Source: Emcibacteraceae bacterium (lineage in GTDB: Bacteria > Pseudomonadota > Alphaproteobacteria > Sphingomonadales > Emcibacteraceae). From it: a DNA stretch of 38,926 nucleotides. The first letter of the stretch is position 1; each line of letters starts with the position of its first letter. The translations under genes and the position numbers were made by a program. The stretch spans positions 1 through 38,926 of the forward strand of contig JANQJN010000123.1 in the NCBI GenBank assembly GCA_028281625.1. The letters are read 5' to 3'. Below, piece by piece: positions 7,941 to 15,994 of the stretch. The notes beneath the pieces were generated by a model, which had not been told where the DNA came from, did not search any database, and worked only from the letters and a program-made list of their open reading frames with translations.

Positions 7941-7991
7941 GCGTTTAACTGTTACATGCGTTCGGGTTTTTAGCCCAATATATTTTCCAAC

Positions 7992-8020
7992 TTGGAACTG
8001 CCACATTTTTGCTTTATAGG
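7992..8020 (+). promoter_or_regulatory. Possible sigma70-type promoter for the FKBP lipoprotein gene
   Basis: TTGGAA (7992-7997) and TATAGG (8015-8020) are spaced by 17 bases, 45 bases before the ATG at 8065. It is divergent from the promoter at 7911-7940. Confidence 0.4.
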
Positions 8021-8064
8021 AATGGTGTGTTTAATCAATTATTACTAATTTTTTGGAGTTTTTA

Positions 8065-8562
8065 ATGCCATTTACGATTAACAATTTCGGTAAGATGATT
8101 GCAATTTCCGCAGCTGGACTTTTTGTTATGTCATGTTCCGACCAATCCACTGAGCAACAGGTAGAAGACGTTGCCGCCGAAACAACAGAAACAATGGAGC
8201 AAGAAGTGACAACCACTGCAGCAGATATGATGGAAACCGCAAGCGGTCTTAAGTATGAAGTGATAAAAGAAGGAACTGGTGCAAGCCCAACAGCAACCGA
8301 CATGGTTACAGTTCATTATGAAGGCACTCTTCTTGACGGCACCAAATTCGATAGCAGCTATGACCGCGGCCAGCCAGCTGAGTTTCCGCTTAACCGCGTA
8401 ATTCCAGGATGGACAGAAGGTGTGCAGCTTATGAAAGAAGGCGCCACATACAAGTTCCTGATCCCATCCGATCTTGCTTATGGCCCAACTGGAACTCCTG
8501 GTGGTCCGATCGGTCCTAATGAGGACCTGATTTTCACAGTTGAACTTATTCGCGTGAACTAA
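8065..8562 (+). CDS. FKBP-type peptidyl-prolyl isomerase, lipoprotein
   Basis: This 165-residue protein has a lipoprotein signal (hydrophobic stretch 11-24 ending in Phe-Val-Met-Ser-Cys, Cys25 as lipidation site), an acidic Thr/Glu-rich linker (about 26-55), and a C-terminal FKBP domain with 'GLKYEVIKEGTG', 'VTVHYEGTLLDGTKFDSS', 'VIPGWTEGVQLM' and 'IPSDLAYG'. It should catalyse proline isomerisation in the periplasm, tethered to the outer or inner membrane. The ATG at 8065 is preferred over an in-frame TTG at 8053 because GGAG lies nine bases before it. The DUF423 gene follows after five bases. Confidence 0.9.
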   Translation: MPFTINNFGKMIAISAAGLFVMSCSDQSTEQQVEDVAAETTETMEQEVTTTAADMMETASGLKYEVIKEGTGASPTATDMVTVHYEGTLLDGTKFDSSYDRGQPAEFPLNRVIPGWTEGVQLMKEGATYKFLIPSDLAYGPTGTPGGPIGPNEDLIFTVELIRVN

Positions 8563-8567
8563 TAAAT

Positions 8568-8945
8568 ATGCGCCTGTGGCTACTTGTTGGTTCTGGGTCC
8601 GCTTTTTTGGCGGTATTGATCGGAGCTATGGGCGCACACGCACTTGAGCCCCTCATGAGTGAAGAGGGCCTTGAGAATTTCAAAACTGCCAACAGTTACC
8701 ATATGTGGCACAGTATCGCCTTGCTCATTGTAGGCGTATTGTTGAACCAGGAAATCGGCAGCAAGAAACTTCTTTCCCTGAGTGGTTGCGCACTACTCGG
8801 TGGCATTCTGCTTTTTTCCGGCAATCTTTATATTCTATCAGTTTTTGGAAATATTCCGGCCCATTTGCTAATTCCAGTGGGCGGTACATTTTTTCTGATT
8901 GGTTGGCTGTTACTATTCACAGCCATTTGGAAGAAAAAATATTAG
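8568..8945 (+). CDS. DUF423 family small membrane protein (YgdD-like)
   Basis: This 125-residue protein has four predicted membrane helices and the family's opening pattern 'GSGSAFLAVLIGAMGAHALEPLMSEEGLENFKTANSYHMWHSIALL', with the conserved Gly-Ala-His-Ala-Leu and the Tyr-His-Met-Trp-His. Its biochemical role is unknown. It lies five bases after the FKBP lipoprotein gene and is probably co-transcribed. Its stop codon is part of a 13-bp inverted repeat. Confidence 0.88.
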   Translation: MRLWLLVGSGSAFLAVLIGAMGAHALEPLMSEEGLENFKTANSYHMWHSIALLIVGVLLNQEIGSKKLLSLSGCALLGGILLFSGNLYILSVFGNIPAHLLIPVGGTFFLIGWLLLFTAIWKKKY

Positions 8946-9015
8946 GTGGTCCCGATTGGCTTTATGCACAAATTGTGAGGGGAGTGTTTATACAGAATAA
9001 ACCGGGACCACCTAA
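8942..9015. repeat. 74-bp element with perfect 13-bp terminal inverted repeats
   Basis: TTAGGTGGTCCCG (8942-8954) and CGGGACCACCTAA (9003-9015) are perfect inverted repeats enclosing 48 bases, which include a smaller dyad CACAA-A-TTGTG (8967-8977). The left arm includes the DUF423 stop codon. It lies between convergent genes and could act as a terminator or RNA structure, although the loop is long and no T tract follows. A small non-autonomous mobile or REP-like element is an alternative. I see no second copy in the window and no clear target duplication. Confidence 0.55.
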
Positions 9016-9071
9016 ACTCAGTTAATACTCAACTCAATAACAACTACTCAAACTTACTCTCAAAAAAATTC

Positions 9072-9548
9072 CTATGTGCGACTGTTAACGATCTTCCAGT
9101 CACCGTCTGGCTGACGGCAGGCTCTGCCATATGCGGTTTCAGTTTCACCGCCGATCGTCACTGTTTGCTGATATTCGCGGCAATACTGGCCTTGCTCGTT
9201 CTGCGACGCTGGCTGCGGCACATAACTACCTGAATTACCTGTATCCGGGTTATACCAAGTGGACGCCTGACCAGAAGGATAACTTTCAAGTGCCACATGC
9301 TGGGCTTGATACATGCGCTCGCGGTCTCTTTCGTCTGCGGCGCGGCCAATGCTGTTACCAATGATACCGCCGGCAAGGGCACCAATGATAATACCATTAC
9401 CTGTACCACCACGACCGTTATCGGAAATAGCGGATCCAACCATTGCACCGCCCAACGTACCCATGAATGTACCGAAGCCTTCTTTCTCACCCATTTGACA
9501 GGCGGAAAGTGTAAATGTCATTAAAATAATTGTGGCTACTTTTTTCAT
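9072..9548 (-). CDS. Glycine-zipper lipoprotein, 17 kDa surface antigen-like
   Basis: This 158-residue protein has a lipoprotein signal (MKKVATIILMTFTLSAC, Cys17) and then a glycine-zipper membrane segment 'GTFMGTLGGAMVGSAI...IIIGALAGGIIGNSIG' (about residues 27-68). A soluble C-terminal part has the family pattern 'GQYCREYQQTVTIGGETETAYGRACRQPDGDW', with two Cys that may pair. It matches the rickettsial 17 kDa antigen family of outer-membrane lipoproteins found across alphaproteobacteria; the molecular role is not established. An AGGAC ribosome binding site lies eight bases before the ATG. It stands alone. Confidence 0.9.
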   Translation of the reverse strand: MKKVATIILMTFTLSACQMGEKEGFGTFMGTLGGAMVGSAISDNGRGGTGNGIIIGALAGGIIGNSIGRAADERDRERMYQAQHVALESYPSGQASTWYNPDTGNSGSYVPQPASQNEQGQYCREYQQTVTIGGETETAYGRACRQPDGDWKIVNSRT

Positions 9549-9608
9549 AATATGTCCTCACGTACTGTTTCAATGAACACATATTAGCAACACCAAAATG
9601 AATGAATT

Positions 9609-9625
9609 CTGAACGATGGGTTCAG
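9609..9625 (-). terminator. Weak hairpin after the sensor kinase gene
   Basis: CTGAAC and GTTCAG form a 6-bp stem with a 5-base loop 27 bases beyond the sensor kinase stop, followed on the minus strand by AATTCATTCATTTT. This is a weak terminator candidate. Confidence 0.3.
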
Positions 9626-9651
9626 CTAATGATAATTTTTGGTTCATAAAA

Positions 9652-11028
9652 CTAAACCGATGGTAGTTTTAGTGAAACAAACAACCCATCCGAGGTAGTA
9701 ATTCGATCATTATCGCCCAAAGTGATCTCTCCGCCGTACAGGCCCGACAAATCCTTAACAATGGAGAGACCTAGGCCAGATCCTGGTTTTTTTTCATCAA
9801 GGCGTTGCCCACGTGCGAAAACCGCTTCGCGCGCTTCTTTTTCAATGCCAGGACCATCATCGCGAATTTCTATTTTAAGCCAGTTATCCTGCTTGAAACA
9901 CTCCACTGTCACAAGACTGTTCGCCCATTTGGCAGCATTTTCCATCAGGTTACCCACCATTTCTTCAAAGTCATTGAGATCCCCTTTGAACACCAAATTT
10001 TGATCATTGGCGATGACTTCAATATTTTTGTCCTCATGTATTTTATTGAGCGCACGGGCAATATTATTGAGCGATGGGACAATAGAGCTATGGCCACTCA
10101 GTGCTTTGGTGTTTGCGGATACACGCGCCCGTTTAAGATAATGCTCAACATACTTGTGCATATTCTCAGTTTGTTTTGCCACCGTTACTGACATTGGTCC
10201 GTCATTCATCCGCGCTTCGTTTCGAAGGACCGCAATGGGCGTCTTCAGTGCATGAGCAAGATTACCCACCTGTGTTCGTGAGCGGACGACAATTTCATTG
10301 TTATGGTCAAGAAGAGCATTAAGCTCGTTTGCCAATGGTTGAATTTCTTTTGGAAAGTCCGTTGGCAAATAATCTGCTTCACCGGTTCTGACCTTTCCGA
10401 GTGATTCTTTAATATGACCGAGCGGCTTTAGCCCTAGGAAAACCTGCAGGAGTGACGCAGCAATCAATCCAACGCCAAGTACACTTAAGCCTACAAGAAG
10501 AATATTATCAAAGCGTACCGCCTGGACCTCAATCTCGCTCGTATCAACGGCAACAGAAAAGAAGTAGATAATATCGCTCTCCGGAATTGTGATGGCCCGC
10601 TCAAGAAGTCTTAATTCCTGATCTTCCGGGCCCACCGTATAGCCATAATTTACCGCGCCCACCTCAGCATCGAAATTCACATCAAGCACCACATCCCAAA
10701 GAGACCGGGACGTGAATGGCGCCATTCCTTCAGCCGAAATCTGCCAATACCAGCCAGAATAGGGCTGATCAAACCTTGGATCGGCCATGGGGCGAGCCAG
10801 ATCAACTTCCGTAGCGCTGACGTTTGAACTTACCCCAATCAGATTGTCCATCAGACTGCTTAAACGCTGATCAAAATTTCGCTCGAGTGAATCACGAAAA
10901 GCAAGCGAAAGAAGATAACCCGCAACAATCAACGTGAGCGCTGTCCAGATCACCGAAATAGAAACAAGCCGTACCCATAACGGCCTTTTTCCTGCATTCA
11001 CATTTTGATTTTCATCAGTCTGCTGCAA
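9652..11028 (-). CDS. Sensor histidine kinase (PhoQ-like two-component sensor)
   Basis: This 458-residue inner-membrane kinase has helices at about 20-42 and 176-198 flanking a periplasmic sensor region of about 130 residues, then a HAMP-like linker, an H-box 'LAHALKTPIAVLRNEA' (His259), and an ATPase domain with N-box 'NLMENAAKWA', 'DDGPGI' and 'GSGLGLSIV'. It should autophosphorylate on His259 and phosphorylate the regulator encoded just upstream. The start is a TTG (11028) preceded by GGGG; no nearby ATG exists. The gene overlaps the regulator's 3' end by 14 bases. The signal is not visible; PhoQ-type sensors respond to divalent cations or antimicrobial peptides. Confidence 0.9.
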   Translation of the reverse strand: MQQTDENQNVNAGKRPLWVRLVSISVIWTALTLIVAGYLLSLAFRDSLERNFDQRLSSLMDNLIGVSSNVSATEVDLARPMADPRFDQPYSGWYWQISAEGMAPFTSRSLWDVVLDVNFDAEVGAVNYGYTVGPEDQELRLLERAITIPESDIIYFFSVAVDTSEIEVQAVRFDNILLVGLSVLGVGLIAASLLQVFLGLKPLGHIKESLGKVRTGEADYLPTDFPKEIQPLANELNALLDHNNEIVVRSRTQVGNLAHALKTPIAVLRNEARMNDGPMSVTVAKQTENMHKYVEHYLKRARVSANTKALSGHSSIVPSLNNIARALNKIHEDKNIEVIANDQNLVFKGDLNDFEEMVGNLMENAAKWANSLVTVECFKQDNWLKIEIRDDGPGIEKEAREAVFARGQRLDEKKPGSGLGLSIVKDLSGLYGGEITLGDNDRITTSDGLFVSLKLPSV

Positions 11029-11674
11029 GTTGGTACCCCAGACCCCTTATGGTTTTAATAATATCAATGCCGATCTTTTTACGGATCCTGGTGACAAAAA
11101 CTTCAATTGTATTGGAATCGCGATCAAAGTCCTGATCATAAATATGCTCTGTAAGTTCAGTTCTGGAAATCACTTTGTTCGGGTGATGCATCATATAGGA
11201 TAGAAGTTTATATTCCTGAGCAGTAAGCTTTATGGGAACACCGTCCACTGTTACTTTTGAAGATGCACTATTAAGCGTTAGCCCCTTAATGGTGAGCTCC
11301 GCAGAGCTTTGTCCGGCTGCGCGGCGGATTAGCGCTCTAATTCTCGCCACTACTTCTTCTATTTGAAACGGTTTGGGAACATAATCATCCGCACCGGCAT
11401 CAAGGCCCGCCACTTTTTCCGACCAGCTGTCTCTCGCGGTTAAAATAAGGACCGGTGTATCCACCCCTTCCTCGCGCCATTTTTTAAGAATGCTGATTCC
11501 GTCCATTACTGGCAAACCTAGATCTAAAATGATCGCATCATAACTTTCCGTTTCACCCAGAAAATGCGCATCCTCGCCATTAAGTGATGCGTCCACGGCA
11601 TAGCCAGCGTCTTCCAGAAAGCTTTTTAGCTGGCGGGAAAGGTCTGGGTCATCTTCTGCAAGCAATAGTCTCAT
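11015..11674 (-). CDS. OmpR/PhoP-family response regulator
   Basis: This 219-residue regulator has a receiver domain with the acidic pocket Glu7-Asp8-Asp9, phospho-acceptor Asp51 ('AIILDLGLPVMDG'), 'LILTARD' and 'DDYVPKPF' (switch Lys). A winged-helix DNA-binding domain follows ('LTAQEYKLLSYMMHHPNKVISRTELTEHIYD', 'TIEVFVTRIRKKI', 'IRGLGYQL'). It should be phosphorylated by the overlapping downstream kinase. AAAGGA lies before the ATG. It begins six bases after the PepSY-protein gene, so all three are likely one transcript. Confidence 0.93.
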   Translation of the reverse strand: MRLLLAEDDPDLSRQLKSFLEDAGYAVDASLNGEDAHFLGETESYDAIILDLGLPVMDGISILKKWREEGVDTPVLILTARDSWSEKVAGLDAGADDYVPKPFQIEEVVARIRALIRRAAGQSSAELTIKGLTLNSASSKVTVDGVPIKLTAQEYKLLSYMMHHPNKVISRTELTEHIYDQDFDRDSNTIEVFVTRIRKKIGIDIIKTIRGLGYQLAAD

Positions 11675-11680
11675 TTAACT

Positions 11681-12070
11681 TTATTCCTTTACATCAACAA
11701 TTTCTGCGCTTTTTGCGTCAAATCTAACAGACAGTAATTTTCCAGCATCGGTGAGCACGCGAACATCAAAAAGGTCATTAAGTCCTTCGCGCCTTGCTCT
11801 TAACAAGCGTACATCAACGATTTTACTATCCGGATACATTTCGCGAATTGTGTTTCTGATATCGCTAAGGGGTACATATTCACCACTACGTATTCGATCT
11901 TGTAATTGATTACGGATAAGTGGATCCGGAATTCGCATCCGGTTTTGGGGAGGAACCGCACGCAATGCTTCTTGTCCAGGCACCTCTCTTGGTACCTGTC
12001 CTAGACTTGCTTCTGGAAACAGAGAAAAAGACACCAAAAGCACGCATATAAAACAAGCGATTCTATTCAT
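11681..12070 (-). CDS. Secreted PepSY-domain-like protein
   Basis: This 129-residue protein has a signal peptide (about residues 1-24) and a proline/arginine-rich spacer. Its C-terminal PepSY-like unit runs from 'YVPLSDIRNTIREMYPDSKIVDVRLLR' to 'LFDVRVLTDAGKLLSVRFDAKSAEIVDVKE'. PepSY proteins commonly sit beside PhoPQ-like two-component systems in proteobacteria and may damp or tune the sensor in the periplasm; that role is inference. The ATG at 12070 is used. A TTG at 12076 would add two residues. It lies 74 bases downstream of the ferredoxin reductase gene. Confidence 0.75.
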   Translation of the reverse strand: MNRIACFICVLLVSFSLFPEASLGQVPREVPGQEALRAVPPQNRMRIPDPLIRNQLQDRIRSGEYVPLSDIRNTIREMYPDSKIVDVRLLRARREGLNDLFDVRVLTDAGKLLSVRFDAKSAEIVDVKE

Positions 12071-12144
12071 GAGCAAATAGTAGGAAATTCCGTCTTAATA
12101 TAGGATGAATAAGACTCTTTCGACTTACAAACATCAATTGGCCA

Positions 12145-13188
12145 TTACTTCTCCGTCGGTGTAACCCCAAGTCGTTCCTGAATGGCTGTGTTGGTTGTGG
12201 TATATCCCGTAGCCATTTTCCGATCCGGAAAGGCGTATTTAAAGGCAGCATGGCACATAACGGCTGCCTCATAAAAGCCCGTCAGGATTAATTTAATCTT
12301 GCTGGGATAACTGCAAACGTCGCCTATTGAATATATTCCTTCCACATCGGTGGCAAAAGTAGTCATATCAACCTGAATATGTTTGCGGTCAAGGTTTAGT
12401 CCCCACTCAGCAATTGGTCCCAAGCTGATTTTAAGGCCCATGAAAGGAAGCAGATATTCGCAGTCGACTTCAACAAATTCACCGTCAGTGGTTTCGACAC
12501 CTACACTGGAAAGCTGTCCATCAGATCCGTTTAACTGCTTAACGTTGCCCATTACAAAATCCACTTTACCTTCGGCGACCAATTGCTTGAATTGTGCTTC
12601 CGTATCGGGAGCGGCTCTGAACCCCTCACGGCGGTGAACAAGAGTTAGTTTTTTTGCCAGTGGCTGAAGGCTAAGCACCCAATCAAGGGCGCTGTCACCA
12701 CCACCAACAATGACAAGCTCCTTGCCTTCATATTTCGCCATTTTATGCACAGCATAATCGATTGATTTTTCTTCATATATTTCCAAATCAGGATATCTTG
12801 GTTTTTTGGGAACAAAGCTACCGGCGCCGGCGGCAATCACAATAATTGGCGCCTCGATCACTTCATCACGACTTGTTGTAAGCCGCCAATGATTATTGTC
12901 CATCCGCTCCAAATCCCGCGCCTGCTGATTAAGATGAAAAACGGCGTCGAAAGGGCTGATTTGCTGCATCAGATCATCCACAAGTTGCTGACCTGTCACC
13001 ATTGGTCTTGCTGGAATATCATAGATTGGTTTTTCAGGATATAATTCAGTGCATTGTCCACCGGGACGATCAAGATTATCAACGAGATGACATTTTAAAC
13101 CCAATAGACCCGCTTCAAATACAGCAAATAATCCAACAGGACCTGCACCAACAATGATCATATCGGTTTTGGCGGCATCATCCTTCAT
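12145..13188 (-). CDS. Ferredoxin/flavodoxin-NADP reductase, thioredoxin-reductase-like type
   Basis: This 347-residue flavoprotein has an FAD motif 'VGAGPVGLFAVFEAGLLG' near the N-terminus, the family-specific 'GGQCTELYPEKPIYDIPARP', an NADPH-binding 'IVGGGDSALDWVLSL', and a C-terminal 'VEGIYSIGDVC' FAD motif. It lacks the redox CxxC of true thioredoxin reductases, which fits the YumC-type ferredoxin-NADP reductases that supply electrons to or from ferredoxin or flavodoxin. GGGGAG lies six bases before the ATG at 13188; a GTG one codon upstream is a less likely start. Confidence 0.9.
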   Translation of the reverse strand: MKDDAAKTDMIIVGAGPVGLFAVFEAGLLGLKCHLVDNLDRPGGQCTELYPEKPIYDIPARPMVTGQQLVDDLMQQISPFDAVFHLNQQARDLERMDNNHWRLTTSRDEVIEAPIIVIAAGAGSFVPKKPRYPDLEIYEEKSIDYAVHKMAKYEGKELVIVGGGDSALDWVLSLQPLAKKLTLVHRREGFRAAPDTEAQFKQLVAEGKVDFVMGNVKQLNGSDGQLSSVGVETTDGEFVEVDCEYLLPFMGLKISLGPIAEWGLNLDRKHIQVDMTTFATDVEGIYSIGDVCSYPSKIKLILTGFYEAAVMCHAAFKYAFPDRKMATGYTTTNTAIQERLGVTPTEK

Positions 13189-13375
13189 CACGAACTCCCC
13201 TATTTTTTATAAAATATAAGAAACTGACTTAGTATTATTTACTCTTCTTTTTCTGACCTAAATATCATCTGAATTTTATTTTTATTAACTTAACATACTT
13301 TAGACTGGATTAAATTGAATTTTTTCGACAAATTAGGCGCAGTGCTTTGGCGTTCTATTTAAACTAAGGAAATCA

Positions 13376-14521
13376 ATGAAAGGCCTCTTCTTATTTAGCG
13401 TGTTTGTCATCACCTATGGATCCCTTTTTCCTTTTGATTTTCAATATGTTGACTGGAGAGAAGGAGGCCTGAATCAACTTCTGTTTGGTGATCGCGATGA
13501 CGGCGGAATGGCGGATATTCTTGGAAATATATTCTTGTTTATTCCTTTTGGGTTTGCCGGCACAGTACTTGCGTATCGGGCCAAAAAGACTGCCAACTGG
13601 CTCCTTGTCCTGTTTATTTTTGGGATCAGCCTTGCAGTCGCGGTGCAGTTTTTGCAGATCTTTATTTCTTACCGTGTGCCCGCGCTATATGATGCCGGCT
13701 GGAACTCGGTTGGCATAGTCCTTGGAACACTGCTTGCCCGCTTCATAGGTAAATCCTTCCCCACGCTTCTTGATGCAGAGGACCGACTTGCCCTCGCTGC
13801 ATTGGCGACGTCTTGGATATTATTTATGCTCGTTCCATTTATTTTTTCTTTTGACATGGAAATCTTGCAGGAAAACATTTTTATCCATTCTGACCCTGCG
13901 GAATATCGTTTCGCTAATGTGATATTTTATGTGGCCATCTGGACCACCTATGCCAAGCTTGTTGATGAGATTGTGCCCAATAGCAGGAATCCATTGCTCT
14001 CGCTTGAGGTGGCAGTTATTTTATCGCTCGGCTTAAAGATATTTGTTTACCGCGATCTGATTGAACCAGAGCTGGTTCCGGGTGCAGTCATCGCGATTAT
14101 TCTACTTAGAAGTGGCTTCTTTAAGCTAATAAGCCCTTATAAAGTTTCGGCACTTATTCTGGTGCCAACCATGTTTTATAATAGTCTCTATCCTTTTGAA
14201 TTTTATACAAACCCCTTCAAAGAGTTTATGTGGATACCATTCGCCGAACTTTTTTCCGGCGATATGCTTAATATTGTTCGTATTGTTTTTTACAAAACAT
14301 TTGCCTACGGCAGCATCATCTGGACCCTGTATAAAAGTTTTCCAAATGCCCGATGGGTCAGTTACTTTTGTTTTATTTATGCTGGCTCAATAGAATATCT
14401 GCAGCATTTGACTTTGGAACGGGTTGGTGGCCTCACGGAGCCCCTCCTAGTGCTTTTCCTTTGCACATTCATCGAACAGAAGCGCGAAAAATTCGATCTT
14501 TATGCGGATCAGGAAGCCTGA
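13376..14521 (+). CDS. VanZ-family membrane protein (first of a convergent pair)
   Basis: This 381-residue protein has about ten hydrophobic segments. The N-terminal half carries the VanZ pattern 'YGSLFPFDFQY', 'DILGNIFLFIPFGF', 'VQFLQIFISYRVPALYDAGWNSVG', and a second 'YNSLYPFEF ... IEYLQHLTLERVGGLTEPL' appears in the C-terminal half. This indicates an internal duplication of the unit. VanZ is linked to teicoplanin resistance, but the general role of the family is unknown. An AAGGAA ribosome binding site precedes the ATG. The 3' end overlaps that of the next gene by 13 bases in opposite orientation. Confidence 0.82.
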   Translation: MKGLFLFSVFVITYGSLFPFDFQYVDWREGGLNQLLFGDRDDGGMADILGNIFLFIPFGFAGTVLAYRAKKTANWLLVLFIFGISLAVAVQFLQIFISYRVPALYDAGWNSVGIVLGTLLARFIGKSFPTLLDAEDRLALAALATSWILFMLVPFIFSFDMEILQENIFIHSDPAEYRFANVIFYVAIWTTYAKLVDEIVPNSRNPLLSLEVAVILSLGLKIFVYRDLIEPELVPGAVIAIILLRSGFFKLISPYKVSALILVPTMFYNSLYPFEFYTNPFKEFMWIPFAELFSGDMLNIVRIVFYKTFAYGSIIWTLYKSFPNARWVSYFCFIYAGSIEYLQHLTLERVGGLTEPLLVLFLCTFIEQKREKFDLYADQEA

Positions 14522-15858
14522 ATCTCGGCCTCAGGCAATTGTTTGGAAATACTGTTTAAGCACATCATGACAAAATAATACCCTAGCCCCGTAGCAAACG
14601 AAGATACGAAAATATTTGTCACATCTGGTCTCTTAAGCCCCCAAATCAGCACAAGAACTTCGAATAGAAGCGCTATGATTGCTCCGTAAGCCAATATACG
14701 TGTGAACGAGCTTGGTGAAAAATCTTCATCGGCAATATTTCGCAGGGCAAGCAAAGCACCTAAAGGAAGGAAAATTACGAAGTTGAGTAGAAAGCTTAGA
14801 AGTGCTTCGCCACTACCAACTTCGATGTAATAAACAAAAGGGAGAAAACTTGTCTGAGCTATGACATCCATACTGGCAGACATTGAAGAAGGCAGTGCAA
14901 ATGTTAATCCCTTAATCCTTAGCGCCAGCCAAATGAATACTGGAAGCCCTACATACAATAAGATTCGATATTTTATGGCAAATTCGAGTAAGAACTTCAG
15001 ATCGAAAAATCGGCCGAACATAAAACCAAACAAGAAACCAATATACTTACACACAAGCGACAGCACTGAACTTTGACCGGAAAGTTCGAAGAACTGTAAT
15101 ACTTCTAACACCAAAAACAATAACGCGAACTTAATCAGAATTCTTCGCGACCGAGATGACCTTCTCTTGTTAGCATTTGACGATAGCTTGTAAAGGATGC
15201 CAAGTGGGAAGGTAAGCATTGCAGCTGCAAGCAACGAAATGGCCCCTATCCCTTCGCTTCCCTCATTTTCAAAAAGGGGCAATCCTTTCGTGGCGAATGC
15301 GACTTCGATTTGCAGCGGTGTAATATAAAAATCAAACGGAAAAAGTATGATAGCGATTACAAACGCAAGATATAACTTTCGAACAAAGTTTAACGGCAGT
15401 GTTTCATATTGATAGTAATAACGCACTGCGTCGGTGGTGAATTTTCCAAAGATAAGCCAAAAAAAATAACCGATAAGAATCCCTGCGGCATTGGCGTATA
15501 TATCCGCAAGAGATGTACCACGAGACCCCACAAACATCTGAAAATATTCAACAATTAGTCCAAAAACAAATATGCCTCCCAACATGATGATCCACTGCCT
15601 CCCTTCGCGTCTAAGCCCGCAATAAAGACAGGCAACAAATGTGACTAGCGCATTAAAAATCACATGCCCAATCCAGTCTCCCTGCTCAGCGGTTACCGAA
15701 GACATCTGCAAAGCTGAAAGAAATCCTGAGGGCGAAACATCAATGGGGGTGGATGTAATATTAAAAGGGAGTAGCGATGCGTAGAGAATGAAAAGCAAAA
15801 TAAAACAGGTGATGTTTAAGAAAAATCGTTGCAGATTTTCATCAAGTTCATTTGTCAT
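14509..15858 (-). CDS. VanZ-family membrane protein (second of a convergent pair)
   Basis: This 449-residue polytopic protein has the same unit as its convergent neighbour: 'YASLLPFNITSTP', 'DWIGHVIFNALVTF', 'VEYFQMFVGSRGTSLADIYANAAG' in the N-terminal half, and 'FPFDFYITPLQ', 'LLNFVIFLPLGALLALRN' and 'ALLFEVLVLIWGLKRPDVTN' further on. The two genes are probably distant paralogues. The ATG at 15858 is chosen because GGAAGAG lies just before it; an ATG at 15873 and a TTG at 15888 are also in frame. It is divergent from the MscS gene. Confidence 0.78.
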   Translation of the reverse strand: MTNELDENLQRFFLNITCFILLFILYASLLPFNITSTPIDVSPSGFLSALQMSSVTAEQGDWIGHVIFNALVTFVACLYCGLRREGRQWIIMLGGIFVFGLIVEYFQMFVGSRGTSLADIYANAAGILIGYFFWLIFGKFTTDAVRYYYQYETLPLNFVRKLYLAFVIAIILFPFDFYITPLQIEVAFATKGLPLFENEGSEGIGAISLLAAAMLTFPLGILYKLSSNANKRRSSRSRRILIKFALLFLVLEVLQFFELSGQSSVLSLVCKYIGFLFGFMFGRFFDLKFLLEFAIKYRILLYVGLPVFIWLALRIKGLTFALPSSMSASMDVIAQTSFLPFVYYIEVGSGEALLSFLLNFVIFLPLGALLALRNIADEDFSPSSFTRILAYGAIIALLFEVLVLIWGLKRPDVTNIFVSSFATGLGYYFVMMCLNSISKQLPEAEIQAS

Positions 15859-15994
15859 TCGCTCTTCCACCATGATAATTTGCCCCAAAATTGATATGCT
15901 AACGAACTTAAAAGAACTTAAGTACTTTTATTGCTTTCAATTTAGTCTATATAAAGATGAGAATACAGGTTTAATTACTAGGGCAAAAAACACC

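Noticed and set aside
15788-15994. Upstream extension of the MscS reading frame
   Set aside because: It would run through the start of the divergent VanZ gene and adds a sequence unlike MscS N-termini; the ATG at 15995 is adequate.
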